The translations under genes and the position numbers were made by a program. Shown here piece after piece: positions 39,069 through 48,063 of a DNA stretch of 64,000 nucleotides. The stretch lies in NCBI RefSeq assembly GCF_004360225.1, contig NZ_SNUA01000016.1:28819-92818 (forward strand), given 5' to 3'. Position 1 is the first letter of the stretch; every line of letters begins with the position of its first letter. Source of the DNA: Alcanivorax sp. 24 (GTDB lineage Bacteria > Pseudomonadota > Gammaproteobacteria > Pseudomonadales > Alcanivoracaceae). The notes below the pieces were generated by a model. The model worked only from the letters and a program-made list of their open reading frames with translations, was not told where the DNA came from and ran no database searches.

Positions 39069-39830
39069 TTAGTGGTCAAGTAATCTTGGTAAGCGTAAGC
39101 GTCTGGCGAATCCATCTTGTCGGGCGGAGGCCGGCGTCCAGTTGTACGGCAGGAGTTCGTCGATGGCGCTGTCTTTCTGCGTTGGCAGGCGGGCCAGCAC
39201 GTCCTTCAGATAGGCGTAGGAATCGTAGCCGTTCAGCTTTGCCGACTGGATAGGCTCATGACGGCGGCGGCACGCTAGCCACTGCGGAGTGAGTCCGCGA
39301 ACAGCCATTTGTTAGGCCCCAGCGCCCAGGGCCAGATCTGGTTTTCCACCCGGTTGTTTTGTCGGTCGGCACTGCACCATCGTCCAGGTAACGCTTCAGC
39401 GCCGCCCAGCGTTTCAGACTGTAGTTCAGGGTTTTGACTGTGCCTGACCCGTCCGGGACTTTCCGCTACTGATGTGCCTGCTCGGCGGGCCACTCCATGA
39501 CAACCGCTCCACCAGCGCGAGGTACTTCGATGCGGATGTGGCCATGCCGATCCGTGGGTCGGCCCGCTCCGGGCGTCGTCGATGTCGAAGCAGTTGGTAC
39601 GGCCAAGGGCATAAACCTGGGTGAGGCTGTTACTTGGTCGGCTTGCTCAGTTTCACAAATCCAGCGCCGGAGCAGATTAGTATTGAGTTGGTTGTCCAGG
39701 GCGATGCGGGAAACGGACACGCCGGGCTCCAAACAGGCCGATACGATGCTGGTCTTGAACTCCCGGGAGAAGCGGCGGCTATGCCGACGGGGGGTGAGGT
39801 TGCGGCTGAGCTACGCTTCAAGGGTCCATG
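39069..39830 (-). pseudogene. degraded IS66-family element
   Basis: On the minus strand the right part encodes an IS66 accessory protein TnpA piece (RRFSREFKTSIV, GVSVSRIALDNQLNTNLLRRW), without a clean start. Next come fragments of the IS66 transposase C-terminus in two frames (NNRVENQIWPWALG, NKWLFADSLRSG, then SAKLNGYDSYAYLKDVLARLP and IDELLPYNW). TnpB and most of TnpC are missing, and frameshifts separate the pieces, so it is dead. It lies between the PraB-like gene and its lipoprotein neighbour, a place that holds no insertion in the second copy of the cassette. Confidence 0.85.
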
Positions 39831-40025
39831 AATAGTGTCTACTAAGAAATAAGTGGACACTATCGCGAAGACCACGACCGTCTTCTCACGATGGGCCCGC
39901 CCGCTGCTTACAAAGATCAACATGACGCAGTTCGCCCAGAAATGGAAAGTGGGATCTGTCGCGGTAAGAGCCATATGTCTGATGGTATAAGAGGATGGGG
40001 GAGGAGACTCCCCCATCCTGCTACT

Positions 40026-43000
40026 TCATTGCTTTATTGGGCTGGATATATATTGAAGTCTGTTCCCATAAGCAGGAATTCTTAAGAGCATACTCCCCCC
40101 CCATGACCCGTCCGGAACCTGGACTCTAATATCGATATCCACTGGGTTAAGATTGTACTGGTCGATTAACATTCTTCCATCATCAAGGAACGATACCTCT
40201 CCCGATAGTTCCATTGTTATGGGGTAACTGATTAGCGAATGGGAAGGCTCATTAAATTGAAGGCCGACCTCTGATAATTCTGGAGCATCCACATACAAGT
40301 CAACAGTTGCCTTTAATAAAGGCTTTCCATTCGGTCCATTTGTTATATGGCCTGTTACAGGCATCGTTCTCTGCCCATTTTCATCTTCTTCGTAGCGCAT
40401 TCTCATGACTTGAGCTCCACTAGAAGCAATCAGGAAGGAGTATGTTCCCGCATGCTGTCTGACTGTGAGAGCGGTTGACATGATTTGCGCAGGCATGATC
40501 TCCACTTTTATCCCATTATCTTGATCGTAAGTGTTTGTCACCAGAGCAGTCAAAGCTCCAGTTAAGTATGTGAATTTCTGCTCAGGGCATTCCATCGGGA
40601 TGCCATAAGAGTTAAAAGGATCAGATTCGTCCCATGGCACTGTAGAGGCATAGCCGCAGCCAACGTTGACTCCATTTAAAACTGGTGCTTCAGATGGTGG
40701 TAGGCCTTTGGTGTCACGAGAAACAATCTTGGCGCTATTGGGAGGAGGCAAGACACCATTTGGATCTAGTTCAGGATCTGATTTTGGATCCAAAGGTTGG
40801 CCAAAAGCGCCGCTCTCTTCCGATTGATAGCGATAGATATCGGTGATTTCGATGGCGAAGACACCGTCGCCAACAGCTTCATTGGCTTCATGAATAAAAT
40901 TGGCGTTTGTATCCGAGCTAGGTGCAGCAACGAGTTGCTGAATTACCGAGTTTGAGAAATCACCCCCTCTAAAGTATTGAGATATACTAGGCCCACCAGC
41001 TGTGGAGCTTATTTTTGTCTTTAGCGTTTTATACTCTCTTTCGGGAGGGAAGAAAGAGCTGGGGTTTGGTGGGTCTACCTCCGAAATTGATATTTCCCCA
41101 AGAATCTGAGTTTGAAGAGGTAAGCCTTCTCCATCACAAATAGAACCAGTGCCGTCGCAGATCGCTGAGGAGGAATTAATGTCTCCATTTGACGCTAGGC
41201 TGTATCGATATAATTGGCCCTTTGACCAGGGCTGGTCAGGATAGAAAGTGATAGATCGGGGATGAATTTCAATATTGCCAGAAACCTCCGAAATAATTGA
41301 TCCATCGGGGTTTATCGACTCGACAATGAAGCTGTCGCCTAACAGCACGCTTTTTGGATCAATATTCTTTGAGAATGTTACGATGATGGGCATATTACCA
41401 GGTAGATGCATTACTGGTATATGGTCATCCTCAGGTTTCATATCGTATTCAGTCCCTGAGTTAAGTCCTGGAAAACCGCCTAAGCAGCGCCCGGAATCAT
41501 CATTGGCGAGGTCGGTGGTATCGGGGTCCAAAGCGCAGGGGAATCCAGGATAGGCTGATAGGACTAGAGGAGAGCGTTTTTCAGTGGGGACTAGTGCACC
41601 AGTAGGGGTGCCGAATACTACTTGCTCTCGGTTTTCAACCTGTAGGGGGAGACGGAATAGGCCTAGATCGGTTGTTGATAGAGCGTTACCAGAAAGGTCC
41701 TCTACACCTGCAGGGTCGAAAGTAAGTTCATATTCTATGGGGGTGTTTTCTTTATCGTAAGAAAGAGGATTTTCCGGGTATATGACAAGAGCTGCCCCAT
41801 CCGTTCTGTAATCGATATTGATCGGGGAGCCATTTTCATATAGCGATAATTTCCCTGCCAGAGTTTTAATGTTCAGGGGCTCATTAAAGTTGATGATGAT
41901 TGGATCACCTGGTTGATAGAGATAAGATTTGGGCTGTAATTGGTTTGTTGCTAAGTCCTCATAGTCCCCCAAAGTCCAGCTCTGCAGAACCGGCGGCTGG
42001 TTATCTTCCATCTCAGCCACCGCATCCACTGGCGGATTCTGCTGGTCCTTGTACGATTGCAGCTGGAAGCTGAGCAAGCCGTAGCCGTATTCCTGGCCGA
42101 GCACGTTCGGTTCCACCACGCTGACGGCATCGATGTTGAGTACGCCTTCGGTGGTGTCCACGGCGGCGGTGCCGATCAGTTCGATGTGCAGAATGTCCTG
42201 GGTGAAGGCGCCGTTGGTGCGCGGGTCCTCGGTGGCGATGGCCACGTCCATGAACAGGTGCACGATGCGCAGGGCGTCGCTGCGGTTGCTGTTATAGGGG
42301 TTGGGCACCAGGTAGCCGGTGGCGTCGCTGAGCATGCGCATTTCCACCTGGCCGGAGGAGAAGCCCGCCGGTACGTGGCCGCCGATCAGGACGTCGATGC
42401 TGCTGCCGTCGAGCACGGTGTTACGCGGCAGACGGATCGGGGTGACGTCCGGGTACTGGGTGACGTCCGCCAGTTCCGCCATCACCGCGTTGTTGCTGGC
42501 CTGGGTGATGTTGGCGTCTTCGCCGAGCAGCACGCCGTTCACCGGCACTTCGTTGATCGGCTTGCCGGTCAACGGTGACAGGTTGGTGCGGTTGGCGGAG
42601 TCGGTGATGCGCTGCACCAGAATCCCCGGTTCACCACGCGGTGAGGAGTCCTTCGGCGTAAAGGCGATTTCGTCACCGCCGAAGGTCTCGCCATAGACGC
42701 TGGTGATGCCGTCGCCCAGGCGCAGGGTGTAGTTCTCGCCCGGAGTCAGGTAGGTGAAATACGGGTTTTCGGGATCGTCGGACTGCGGGTTCGGGTCCAC
42801 GGTCATGTAGCGGTCGTTGACCACCAGCACCGCGTCCACCAGATTACCCTGGCTGTCGTACAGGCCCACGTTGTCCGCCGGCGCGGTGCTGCTGGCCGGG
42901 GCGTCGCCGTAGTGCACGGTGGCCGGGTCGATGGGCTGGCTGAACTGGAAGCGGAAGGTGGAGAAGTCCATCACCGGTTCGCTGCTACCGCCGTCGGGGA

Positions 43001-43490
43001 TGCGCCGTTCGATGACGAAGTCGTCACTGCTGACCACCAGGGAGCGCGGGCCTTCATGCAGTGGCCGGGTGGTAAAGCTCACCACCTGATTGGCGGCGGT
43101 GCCTTTTTCCAGTTTCAGGTTCCTGATCACCACGGTGTAGTCGGTGAGCGGTTTGAGTTTGTCGTCCGGGTTCAGTACCAGGCCGCGGGGTTCGCCGTCC
43201 ACGGTGGAGAAGGTGGCGGCCAGAGTTGGGCCACTGGCGTCGCCTTCATGCAGGGTAATGGCCGCTTCGGCATCGTCCACGGTGACGGCGCTGGAGAAGC
43301 GCAGTACCACCGGGACCGGCGTCGGCACTTCGGTCTGGCCGTTGTCGGGGTAGGCGTAGAGCAGGCTCTGCGTTTTGCTATCGCCGGTGCCAGGGCCCGG
43401 CATGTCACTGCCGCCACCGCCGCCGCAAGCGCTGAGAATCAGAGCGGAGGCAATCAGCAGGCCCCCCCGCTTCAGGGTCAACGTATTCAT
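40026..43490 (-). CDS. giant Ig-like lipoprotein 1
   Basis: The 1154-residue protein starts with a lipoprotein signal (LSAC, Cys22) and a Gly-rich linker. Several Big_5 (SbsA-type) Ig-like domains follow: about 42-150 (YAYPDNGQTEVPTPVPVVLRF), 165-290, 525-630 and 700-800. The N-terminal half is highly similar to the paralogue at 60253; the C-terminal half keeps only scattered blocks such as YPGFPCA and QVMRMRYEE. Base composition changes abruptly near 41,960-42,000, with the part encoding the C-terminal half clearly AT-richer. AGGAG precedes the ATG. It is nine bases downstream of the FadL-like gene, so the two form an operon. Surface or periplasmic function is inferred only. Confidence 0.85.
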   Translation of the reverse strand: MNTLTLKRGGLLIASALILSACGGGGGSDMPGPGTGDSKTQSLLYAYPDNGQTEVPTPVPVVLRFSSAVTVDDAEAAITLHEGDASGPTLAATFSTVDGEPRGLVLNPDDKLKPLTDYTVVIRNLKLEKGTAANQVVSFTTRPLHEGPRSLVVSSDDFVIERRIPDGGSSEPVMDFSTFRFQFSQPIDPATVHYGDAPASSTAPADNVGLYDSQGNLVDAVLVVNDRYMTVDPNPQSDDPENPYFTYLTPGENYTLRLGDGITSVYGETFGGDEIAFTPKDSSPRGEPGILVQRITDSANRTNLSPLTGKPINEVPVNGVLLGEDANITQASNNAVMAELADVTQYPDVTPIRLPRNTVLDGSSIDVLIGGHVPAGFSSGQVEMRMLSDATGYLVPNPYNSNRSDALRIVHLFMDVAIATEDPRTNGAFTQDILHIELIGTAAVDTTEGVLNIDAVSVVEPNVLGQEYGYGLLSFQLQSYKDQQNPPVDAVAEMEDNQPPVLQSWTLGDYEDLATNQLQPKSYLYQPGDPIIINFNEPLNIKTLAGKLSLYENGSPINIDYRTDGAALVIYPENPLSYDKENTPIEYELTFDPAGVEDLSGNALSTTDLGLFRLPLQVENREQVVFGTPTGALVPTEKRSPLVLSAYPGFPCALDPDTTDLANDDSGRCLGGFPGLNSGTEYDMKPEDDHIPVMHLPGNMPIIVTFSKNIDPKSVLLGDSFIVESINPDGSIISEVSGNIEIHPRSITFYPDQPWSKGQLYRYSLASNGDINSSSAICDGTGSICDGEGLPLQTQILGEISISEVDPPNPSSFFPPEREYKTLKTKISSTAGGPSISQYFRGGDFSNSVIQQLVAAPSSDTNANFIHEANEAVGDGVFAIEITDIYRYQSEESGAFGQPLDPKSDPELDPNGVLPPPNSAKIVSRDTKGLPPSEAPVLNGVNVGCGYASTVPWDESDPFNSYGIPMECPEQKFTYLTGALTALVTNTYDQDNGIKVEIMPAQIMSTALTVRQHAGTYSFLIASSGAQVMRMRYEEDENGQRTMPVTGHITNGPNGKPLLKATVDLYVDAPELSEVGLQFNEPSHSLISYPITMELSGEVSFLDDGRMLIDQYNLNPVDIDIRVQVPDGSWGGSMLLRIPAYGNRLQYISSPIKQ

Positions 43491-43499
43491 GTCTACTCC

Positions 43500-44816
43500 T
43501 TAGAACTGCATGCTGATGGAGGCGGCGAAAACACTGACGTCACCGTCGGTCTTGACGCGGTCGTCGTTGCTTTCCTGGTCGGAGAGGACCCGGAAGTCCC
43601 GCTCGCCGATGGCGTGGTACTGGTAGGCCAGATCGAAGCGCACCGGGTGCTTGAAGCCGTAGACACGGTTGGCGGTGGCGTGGAAGCCCAGACCAAAGAT
43701 GGTGCGGCGGGCATCCAGGTAGTTGATTTCCCGATTGACGCCGGTTTCCAGCGGCGATTCCTGGTAGGCGATACCGCCGGAGAAGCCGATGCCGGGTTCG
43801 AACTCGTATTCCACGCCGATACGCGGCGTAAAGGTGTCGCGGAACTGCAGATCACCCACATCCTTGATGTCGTCGTGACCGGAGGTCAGCTTGTCTTCGA
43901 GCTTGGACCACTCCTGGAATTCCAGGGCCACGCCGGTGCGCCACTTGCCTTTTTTGACCTGGGTACCGAACACATAGGTGTTGGGCTGATAGGAGTCGAT
44001 GGTGCTCAGATTGATGAACAGGCCGGGTTCCGGAATGGTCTCCGGGATCACCATGTTGGCATCGACACTGACCCGGGCGTAGGAGTAGCCACGGAACGCA
44101 AAAGCGGTTTCCACGCCGTTGTACCAGCACTCGGCGTCCGGGCAGAAGGTTTCCTTCCAGTCCAGGCTCATGCTGACGATGGGACGCAGTACCGGCTTGG
44201 CGGTAACGTCCAGTTGCTCATACTGGGTATCGCCTGAGAGGTTGCTCCAGGCGTAGAGCTTGGCGTCGGAGTGCAGGGTGATGCGGGTGCCGAAGCCGAT
44301 GGCGAGGCCGCGCCAGATGTTGGTGCCGACGCCCAGGGACAGAAACAGCGGCTCGCGGCCGTGGCTGAAGTATTGCCCATAGGGGGCGGTGCTGGAGTTG
44401 AACGCCATCAATTCCTGGGAGTACTTCTCGGAGCCGATCAGCAGGCCGAGCACGATGGGTTGGCCCAGTTCGGTGATGTCGGAGAGATCGGTACGAAGGC
44501 CAAGCAGGATCTGCTGGGCGGGGTCGTCCTGGACCTTGTAGGTGCCGTGGTTCTGGCTGTCCGCCTTGAGGTTGGGATCGGCGTGCATGAGGCCGGCGGT
44601 CATTTCACCGCGGGTGTCGCGGGCCAGATAAGCGGGATTGTAAAAGGCGGTGGAGACCTGGGTATTGAACATGGAGAGGGCCTGGACGGTGGCGACATCG
44701 CTGGGCATGACGCCGTAGGTGGTGGCCAGGTTACCCATGTTCGCGGAAGCGATCGCGGGGGCAAGCAACAAAGCGCCGGCGCGAAGTCCGTTTCTCAGGC
44801 GGGAGCGTGATGACAT
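43500..44816 (-). CDS. FadL-like outer membrane transport protein 1
   Basis: The 438-residue protein has a signal peptide (about 1-26, ending ASA) and the mature start NMGNLATTYGVMPSDVATVQALSMFNTQVSTAFYNPA. This resembles the OmpP1/FadL/TodX barrel family, which carries long-chain fatty acids and hydrocarbons across the outer membrane. The C-terminus (SISMQF) ends in Phe, as barrel proteins do. ATG 44816 has GGAGG ten bases upstream; a TTG at 44825 is too close to that RBS. The giant lipoprotein gene follows after nine bases. The substrate is not shown. Confidence 0.8.
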   Translation of the reverse strand: MSSRSRLRNGLRAGALLLAPAIASANMGNLATTYGVMPSDVATVQALSMFNTQVSTAFYNPAYLARDTRGEMTAGLMHADPNLKADSQNHGTYKVQDDPAQQILLGLRTDLSDITELGQPIVLGLLIGSEKYSQELMAFNSSTAPYGQYFSHGREPLFLSLGVGTNIWRGLAIGFGTRITLHSDAKLYAWSNLSGDTQYEQLDVTAKPVLRPIVSMSLDWKETFCPDAECWYNGVETAFAFRGYSYARVSVDANMVIPETIPEPGLFINLSTIDSYQPNTYVFGTQVKKGKWRTGVALEFQEWSKLEDKLTSGHDDIKDVGDLQFRDTFTPRIGVEYEFEPGIGFSGGIAYQESPLETGVNREINYLDARRTIFGLGFHATANRVYGFKHPVRFDLAYQYHAIGERDFRVLSDQESNDDRVKTDGDVSVFAASISMQF

Positions 44817-45582
44817 TGGTGACAATCCTCCAATTTCTTATGTGATCTTCTTGGCATTTTTTTTATGTAGTGCCGCCCTTGGATTTGGGAGAGTGAAGGG
44901 GTAGAGCGGCGTACAAGGGGTAGGGTAGGACAGAACTGACTGTGTCCAGAATTTGTCATTGAAATGAAGCTCTTCAAGACACTTGACGAAATGAAAAAAT
45001 ATATAAAAAACAGAAGGTTATATGTTTTCTGCGGGAGGGTTGGTGAATGATTCCGGCGCTAAGGTCCAAGGAAAAAAGAAACAAAAAAGGCCAAAAAGTT
45101 TACTTTGTGCGCACCAATACGGGGACACAAAACGTATACCCTGACCTGAACTGTACTCCGAAAAAGGGGACACAAAGAAGAGGGTGAAGGGATTAGCGCT
45201 GGAACGCCCGTAAAGTAAGGGGTTGGCTCTTGTTATCGTCCGCCAGGCATTATCGATTTTAAAGTAAACATATGTTCACTGCTGTAATGACGGCAACTTT
45301 TGTCTCGGCTGCCAACCGGGGGGCAAGAGGCGTTGTTGGTCTTGGATATATGAATTCGCGAGCAAGCGGCTCGCTTCCCACAGAGGGGCTACGGAGCCGC
45401 TGTGGGAAGCCGCCATGGCAGCGAATCCTGGTGCCGGGGCATGGGAAGAGGGAAGAAAAAATACCATAAAGCCCGTTTCCCGAAGCCCGGATCGGATCTC
45501 GGGCTTCAGGCATTGTTTGTCCCCGAGACGGGTCAGTGCTGGCTGCCGGTGCCGCGAAGCCAGCTCAGGATCGATTCCCGTG
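44817..45582. other. long gap upstream of the FadL-like gene
   Basis: This 766-base gap has no supported gene. It is AT-rich near 44,940-45,060 (likely promoter for the minus-strand operon). It carries two GGGGACACAAA words at about 45120 and 45165 and a REP pair at 45353. Confidence 0.55.
45353..45426. repeat. REP inverted pair
   Basis: ATTCGCGAGCAAGCGGCTCGCTTCCCAC faces GTGGGAAGCCGCCATGGCAGCGAAT. The two hairpins differ, and the spacer is about 20 bases. Confidence 0.83.
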
Positions 45583-45825
45583 TCAGGTAATGAGGTTTTG
45601 CGCGTGGCCGTTGGTCTTGGGTCGTTCGGGCTTTAAGCGACCCAGTTTGACGTTTTTTGACGCACGCACCTCACCGTTGGAAAAGGTATAGACATCTCCG
45701 GTTTCGGAGAGAAACACGGTCCAGTACAGCTCGTGTTCCGGCCCATAGTCGATCAGTACGTGGGCCAGTCCCTCGCCCCTGGGGGTATTCAGGGGAATCG
45801 CCGGATTCAACTGAATCATCATCAT
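45583..45825 (-). CDS. small conserved-looking hypothetical protein
   Basis: The 80-residue product is not recognised. It begins MMMIQLNPAIPLNTPRG, has a beta-rich centre (AHVLIDYGPEHELYWTVFLSETGDVYTFSN) and a basic tail. The chosen ATG has GGAGG eight bases ahead, a better fit than the ATGs further upstream. The shape resembles short phage- or plasmid-borne hypothetical proteins, but no function is implied. Confidence 0.65.
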   Translation of the reverse strand: MMMIQLNPAIPLNTPRGEGLAHVLIDYGPEHELYWTVFLSETGDVYTFSNGEVRASKNVKLGRLKPERPKTNGHAQNLIT

Positions 45826-46108
45826 GGCCAGAACCTCCATGGTTAATGCCAATACCCCGATTGTGGCGTGAGGCGAAGCGGAAACACCATAAAAGGACTG
45901 TAAAAGTAGATGAACGGTCGCCTTTTTACTGTATTTGACCGCTTTTCAGTGGTTTTCGATGCAACCTTTGCGAGGATTGTCGATCACAGGGAAACCTGCC
46001 TGGCCACCCCGCGAAATCGATGTGGGGAGTTTGGGGCGACAGTTCGAGAACAGGTAGTTAAAGGGGCGCGTCCAATGGCGCGGCCGCATAGTGAATGGAG
46101 GCTGAAAA

Positions 46109-46618
46109 ATGAATTCAAGGATCAATGCTTTGCTGGGCGGGGTGCTGCTCACCGCCGCCTTGCCGACCTTGGCGGCTGAGTCCGAGCCGCGCCCACGGGA
46201 GCCGCTGCCTTTGGAAAAAATAGCGCCTTATCCGCAAGCGGAGGAAGGTTACCAGCGCTGGGTGATCCGGTTGCCCGAGGCGGAAGACCCGGCCCGCATG
46301 CAGGTGGAGCTGATGCCCGGTAAAATCCAGTCGGTGGACTGCAACCACACCTGGTTCCACGGCAAGCTGGAGCAACAGACCCTGAACGGCTGGGGCTACT
46401 CTTACTGGCGGTTGACCGACGTCAGCGGGCCGGCGTCCACGCTGATGGGCTGTGGTGACGATACCCGTCATGACGCCTTTGTCGGCGTTAACGGTGATGG
46501 CTTCGTGGTGCCCTACAACAGCCGGCTGCCGGTGGTGGTTTATCTGCCGGAGGGGTTCGAACTGCGCTATCGCCTGTGGCGAGCGGATGAGGAGCAGCGG
46601 GAGGCGGAGCAGGAGTAA
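46109..46618 (+). CDS. eco: ecotin, periplasmic serine protease inhibitor
   Basis: Ecotin is a dimeric periplasmic inhibitor of trypsin-fold proteases. The 169 residues have a signal peptide (about 1-23) and the family blocks [35 protein letters not shown] and [14 protein letters not shown]. The disulfide pair is Cys78 and Cys115. By alignment to the E. coli reactive site (STMMAC), the P1 residue here is Leu112 (STLMGC) rather than Met. GGAGG lies just before the ATG. It is an isolated gene in the accessory region, followed by a REP. Confidence 0.95.
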   Translation: MNSRINALLGGVLLTAALPTLAAESEPRPREPLPLEKIAPYPQAEEGYQRWVIRLPEAEDPARMQVELMPGKIQSVDCNHTWFHGKLEQQTLNGWGYSYWRLTDVSGPASTLMGCGDDTRHDAFVGVNGDGFVVPYNSRLPVVVYLPEGFELRYRLWRADEEQREAEQE

Positions 46619-46665
46619 GTGCGTACACGACCGAGGGATGCACGCCCACCGTTTTGCTACGAAGC

Positions 46666-46787
46666 CGCTGTAGGAAGCTGGCTTGCCAGCGAATGGGATA
46701 GATCCGGGTGTTTGGATTATTCGCTGGCAAGCCAGCTTCCCACAGAGGGAACGACAACGCTGCTGTGGGAGCTGCCCTGGCGGTGAA
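46666..46787. repeat. REP cluster
   Basis: Three arms are visible: GTAGGAAGCTGGCTTGCCAGCGAAT, the mirror TTCGCTGGCAAGCCAGCTTCCCAC, and GTGGGAGCTGCCCTGGCGGTGAA, which is degenerate. It lies just upstream of RAYT B. Confidence 0.82.
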
Positions 46788-46898
46788 CCCATCACCCTGG
46801 GAACCGATTCACAATTTCGGCGCCAGGCCACGACAACAACCGCTTGACTGATGTTCAATGTCAGGCACGATGGAATGAAAAAGTGCTCAGGAGGAGCC

Positions 46899-47513
46899 AT
46901 GCCCCGGACTCAGCGTCCCGTGATAAACGGATATTTCAATTACTTCGAGCAGTGCGGAGACGCCATGCGCAGCGTGTTCCGCGACAACCTCGATTGCCGC
47001 CGCTATCTTGCCAATCTGTACGAGCTCAAATTGCGTTTTGAGGTGCCGATTTACGCCTGGTGCCTGCTGCCCGTGAGCGCCAGTATTCTTACCGGCCCGT
47101 TTCGCAGTAGTGAGGACGCCACCGAATTCATGCAGTCGCTGAGCCTGTTTCAGGTGGAGCCGCGTCGGATTACGGCGCCGAGCACCGCCAGCCGCCGTTG
47201 GGAGCAGCGCTTTCAGCTGTGTCAGGTGGCCCCGGGGTACTGGCCGCTGGCCTGCATGCGCTATATGGAATTCCTGCCGGTGCGGGCCGGCGAGTGCGAC
47301 ATGCCCTGGAACTACGCCTGGAGCAGCTTTCGGGCCCGCATGGGCATCGAACCCAGTGCCTTGCTGGATCCTTACCTGGGCTATTTGCGCATGGGGAACG
47401 ACGAAGAAGATCGCCGGGAATGTTATCGGTTATTCATGGGACGGGGCGTGCCGGACGGTGAGGCCGCGACCATCCGTGAAGCTCTGCTCAGAGCATCGCC
47501 GTTAAAAGGATAA
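46899..47513 (+). CDS. RAYT-like protein B, catalytic residues lost
   Basis: This 204-residue paralogue shares IYAWCLLP and the YAWSSFRARMG block with the other RAYT-like genes. The HUH site reads SAS instead of HVH, and the nucleophile region reads WEQRFQLCQV, with Phe in place of Tyr. The family C-terminal DNA-binding tail (GRGRP type) is missing. It is therefore very unlikely to be a transposase. CAGGAGG lies before ATG 46899; a longer start at 46851 is possible. Confidence 0.75.
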   Translation: MPRTQRPVINGYFNYFEQCGDAMRSVFRDNLDCRRYLANLYELKLRFEVPIYAWCLLPVSASILTGPFRSSEDATEFMQSLSLFQVEPRRITAPSTASRRWEQRFQLCQVAPGYWPLACMRYMEFLPVRAGECDMPWNYAWSSFRARMGIEPSALLDPYLGYLRMGNDEEDRRECYRLFMGRGVPDGEAATIREALLRASPLKG

Positions 47514-47522
47514 CGAAAAGGG

Positions 47523-47661
47523 AGTCTCTGAAAAACACCCCGTCATCCCGGGCTTGACCCGGGATCTCCCTCTACAGGGTACACGGCCTGGTGGCCGGAG
47601 ATGCCGGATCAAGTCCGGCATGACACAAGATCGAGTCCGGCATGACGTTTTTCAGAGGCTC
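47523..47661. repeat. palindromic element, CTGAAAAACGTCAT family
   Basis: The element is bounded by inverted TCTCTGAAAAAC and GTTTTTCAGAGG termini. It contains GTCATCCCGGGCTTGACCC, GATGCCGGATCAAGTCCGG and a third partial copy. It is the most complete copy of the family in the window. Confidence 0.82.
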
Positions 47662-47746
47662 CGAAAAGTAACGACGATTTCTGCCTTCAAGCCAACATTG
47701 GCTCTTTCATGGCACCTCAGGGTGCCGTTTTTTTTGAGCCCTCCGA

Positions 47747-47799
47747 GAAACGTCATGCCAGGGTCAAGTTCAGCATGACGACGGAGGTGTTTTTCAGTG
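47747..47799. repeat. partial element, CTGAAAAACGTCAT family
   Basis: AAACGTCATGCCAGGGTC and TCAGCATGACG, then GTGTTTTTCAG: a shorter, decayed copy of the same palindrome. Confidence 0.65.
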
Positions 47800-48063
47800 A
47801 TTTTGTTGTTCTTTAAAATTTCCCATGATTTTTTAACGGCTTCTTAAAAGAGCGTTGTTAATATTATTTAAAATAGCGTGATTCGCTATGTTGGGCGCGT
47901 GTTTTATACGGAAAAACAAGGTCCGTAGCCTTGTTTCAAGTAGGCTGTCGCGGCAAAACAAAAGGGGACAGATAAAATCCTTGTCATGGCGCCGATTTCG
48001 GGTTGGTATTTTTAGGGTGAAGTGTAAAATTACCGAAATATAATTAAAGACTGTGCAGAGAGC

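Larger units (their letters stand above)
47514..48063. other. RAYT B-RAYT C gap with palindromic elements
   Basis: The left half carries two CTGAAAAACGTCAT-family elements (47523-47661 and 47747-47799). The right half is AT-rich with AAAAGGGGACAGATAAA at about 47961-47977, the same GGGGACA word seen near RAYT A. No gene is supported. Confidence 0.6.

Noticed and set aside
39832..39864. Inverted repeat AGTGTCTAC/GTGGACACT next to the IS66 remnant as an IS end
   Set aside because: It does not look like an IS66 terminal repeat and no second copy was found at the other side; I leave it unassigned.
42912..44237. 441-codon plus-strand open frame over the FadL-like and lipoprotein genes
   Set aside because: It is an antisense shadow in GC-rich DNA; the minus-strand proteins have signal peptides and repeat in the paralogous locus.
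45259..45513. Small open frames around the REP at 45353
   Set aside because: They read through REP arms in several frames and have no RBS or recognisable protein.
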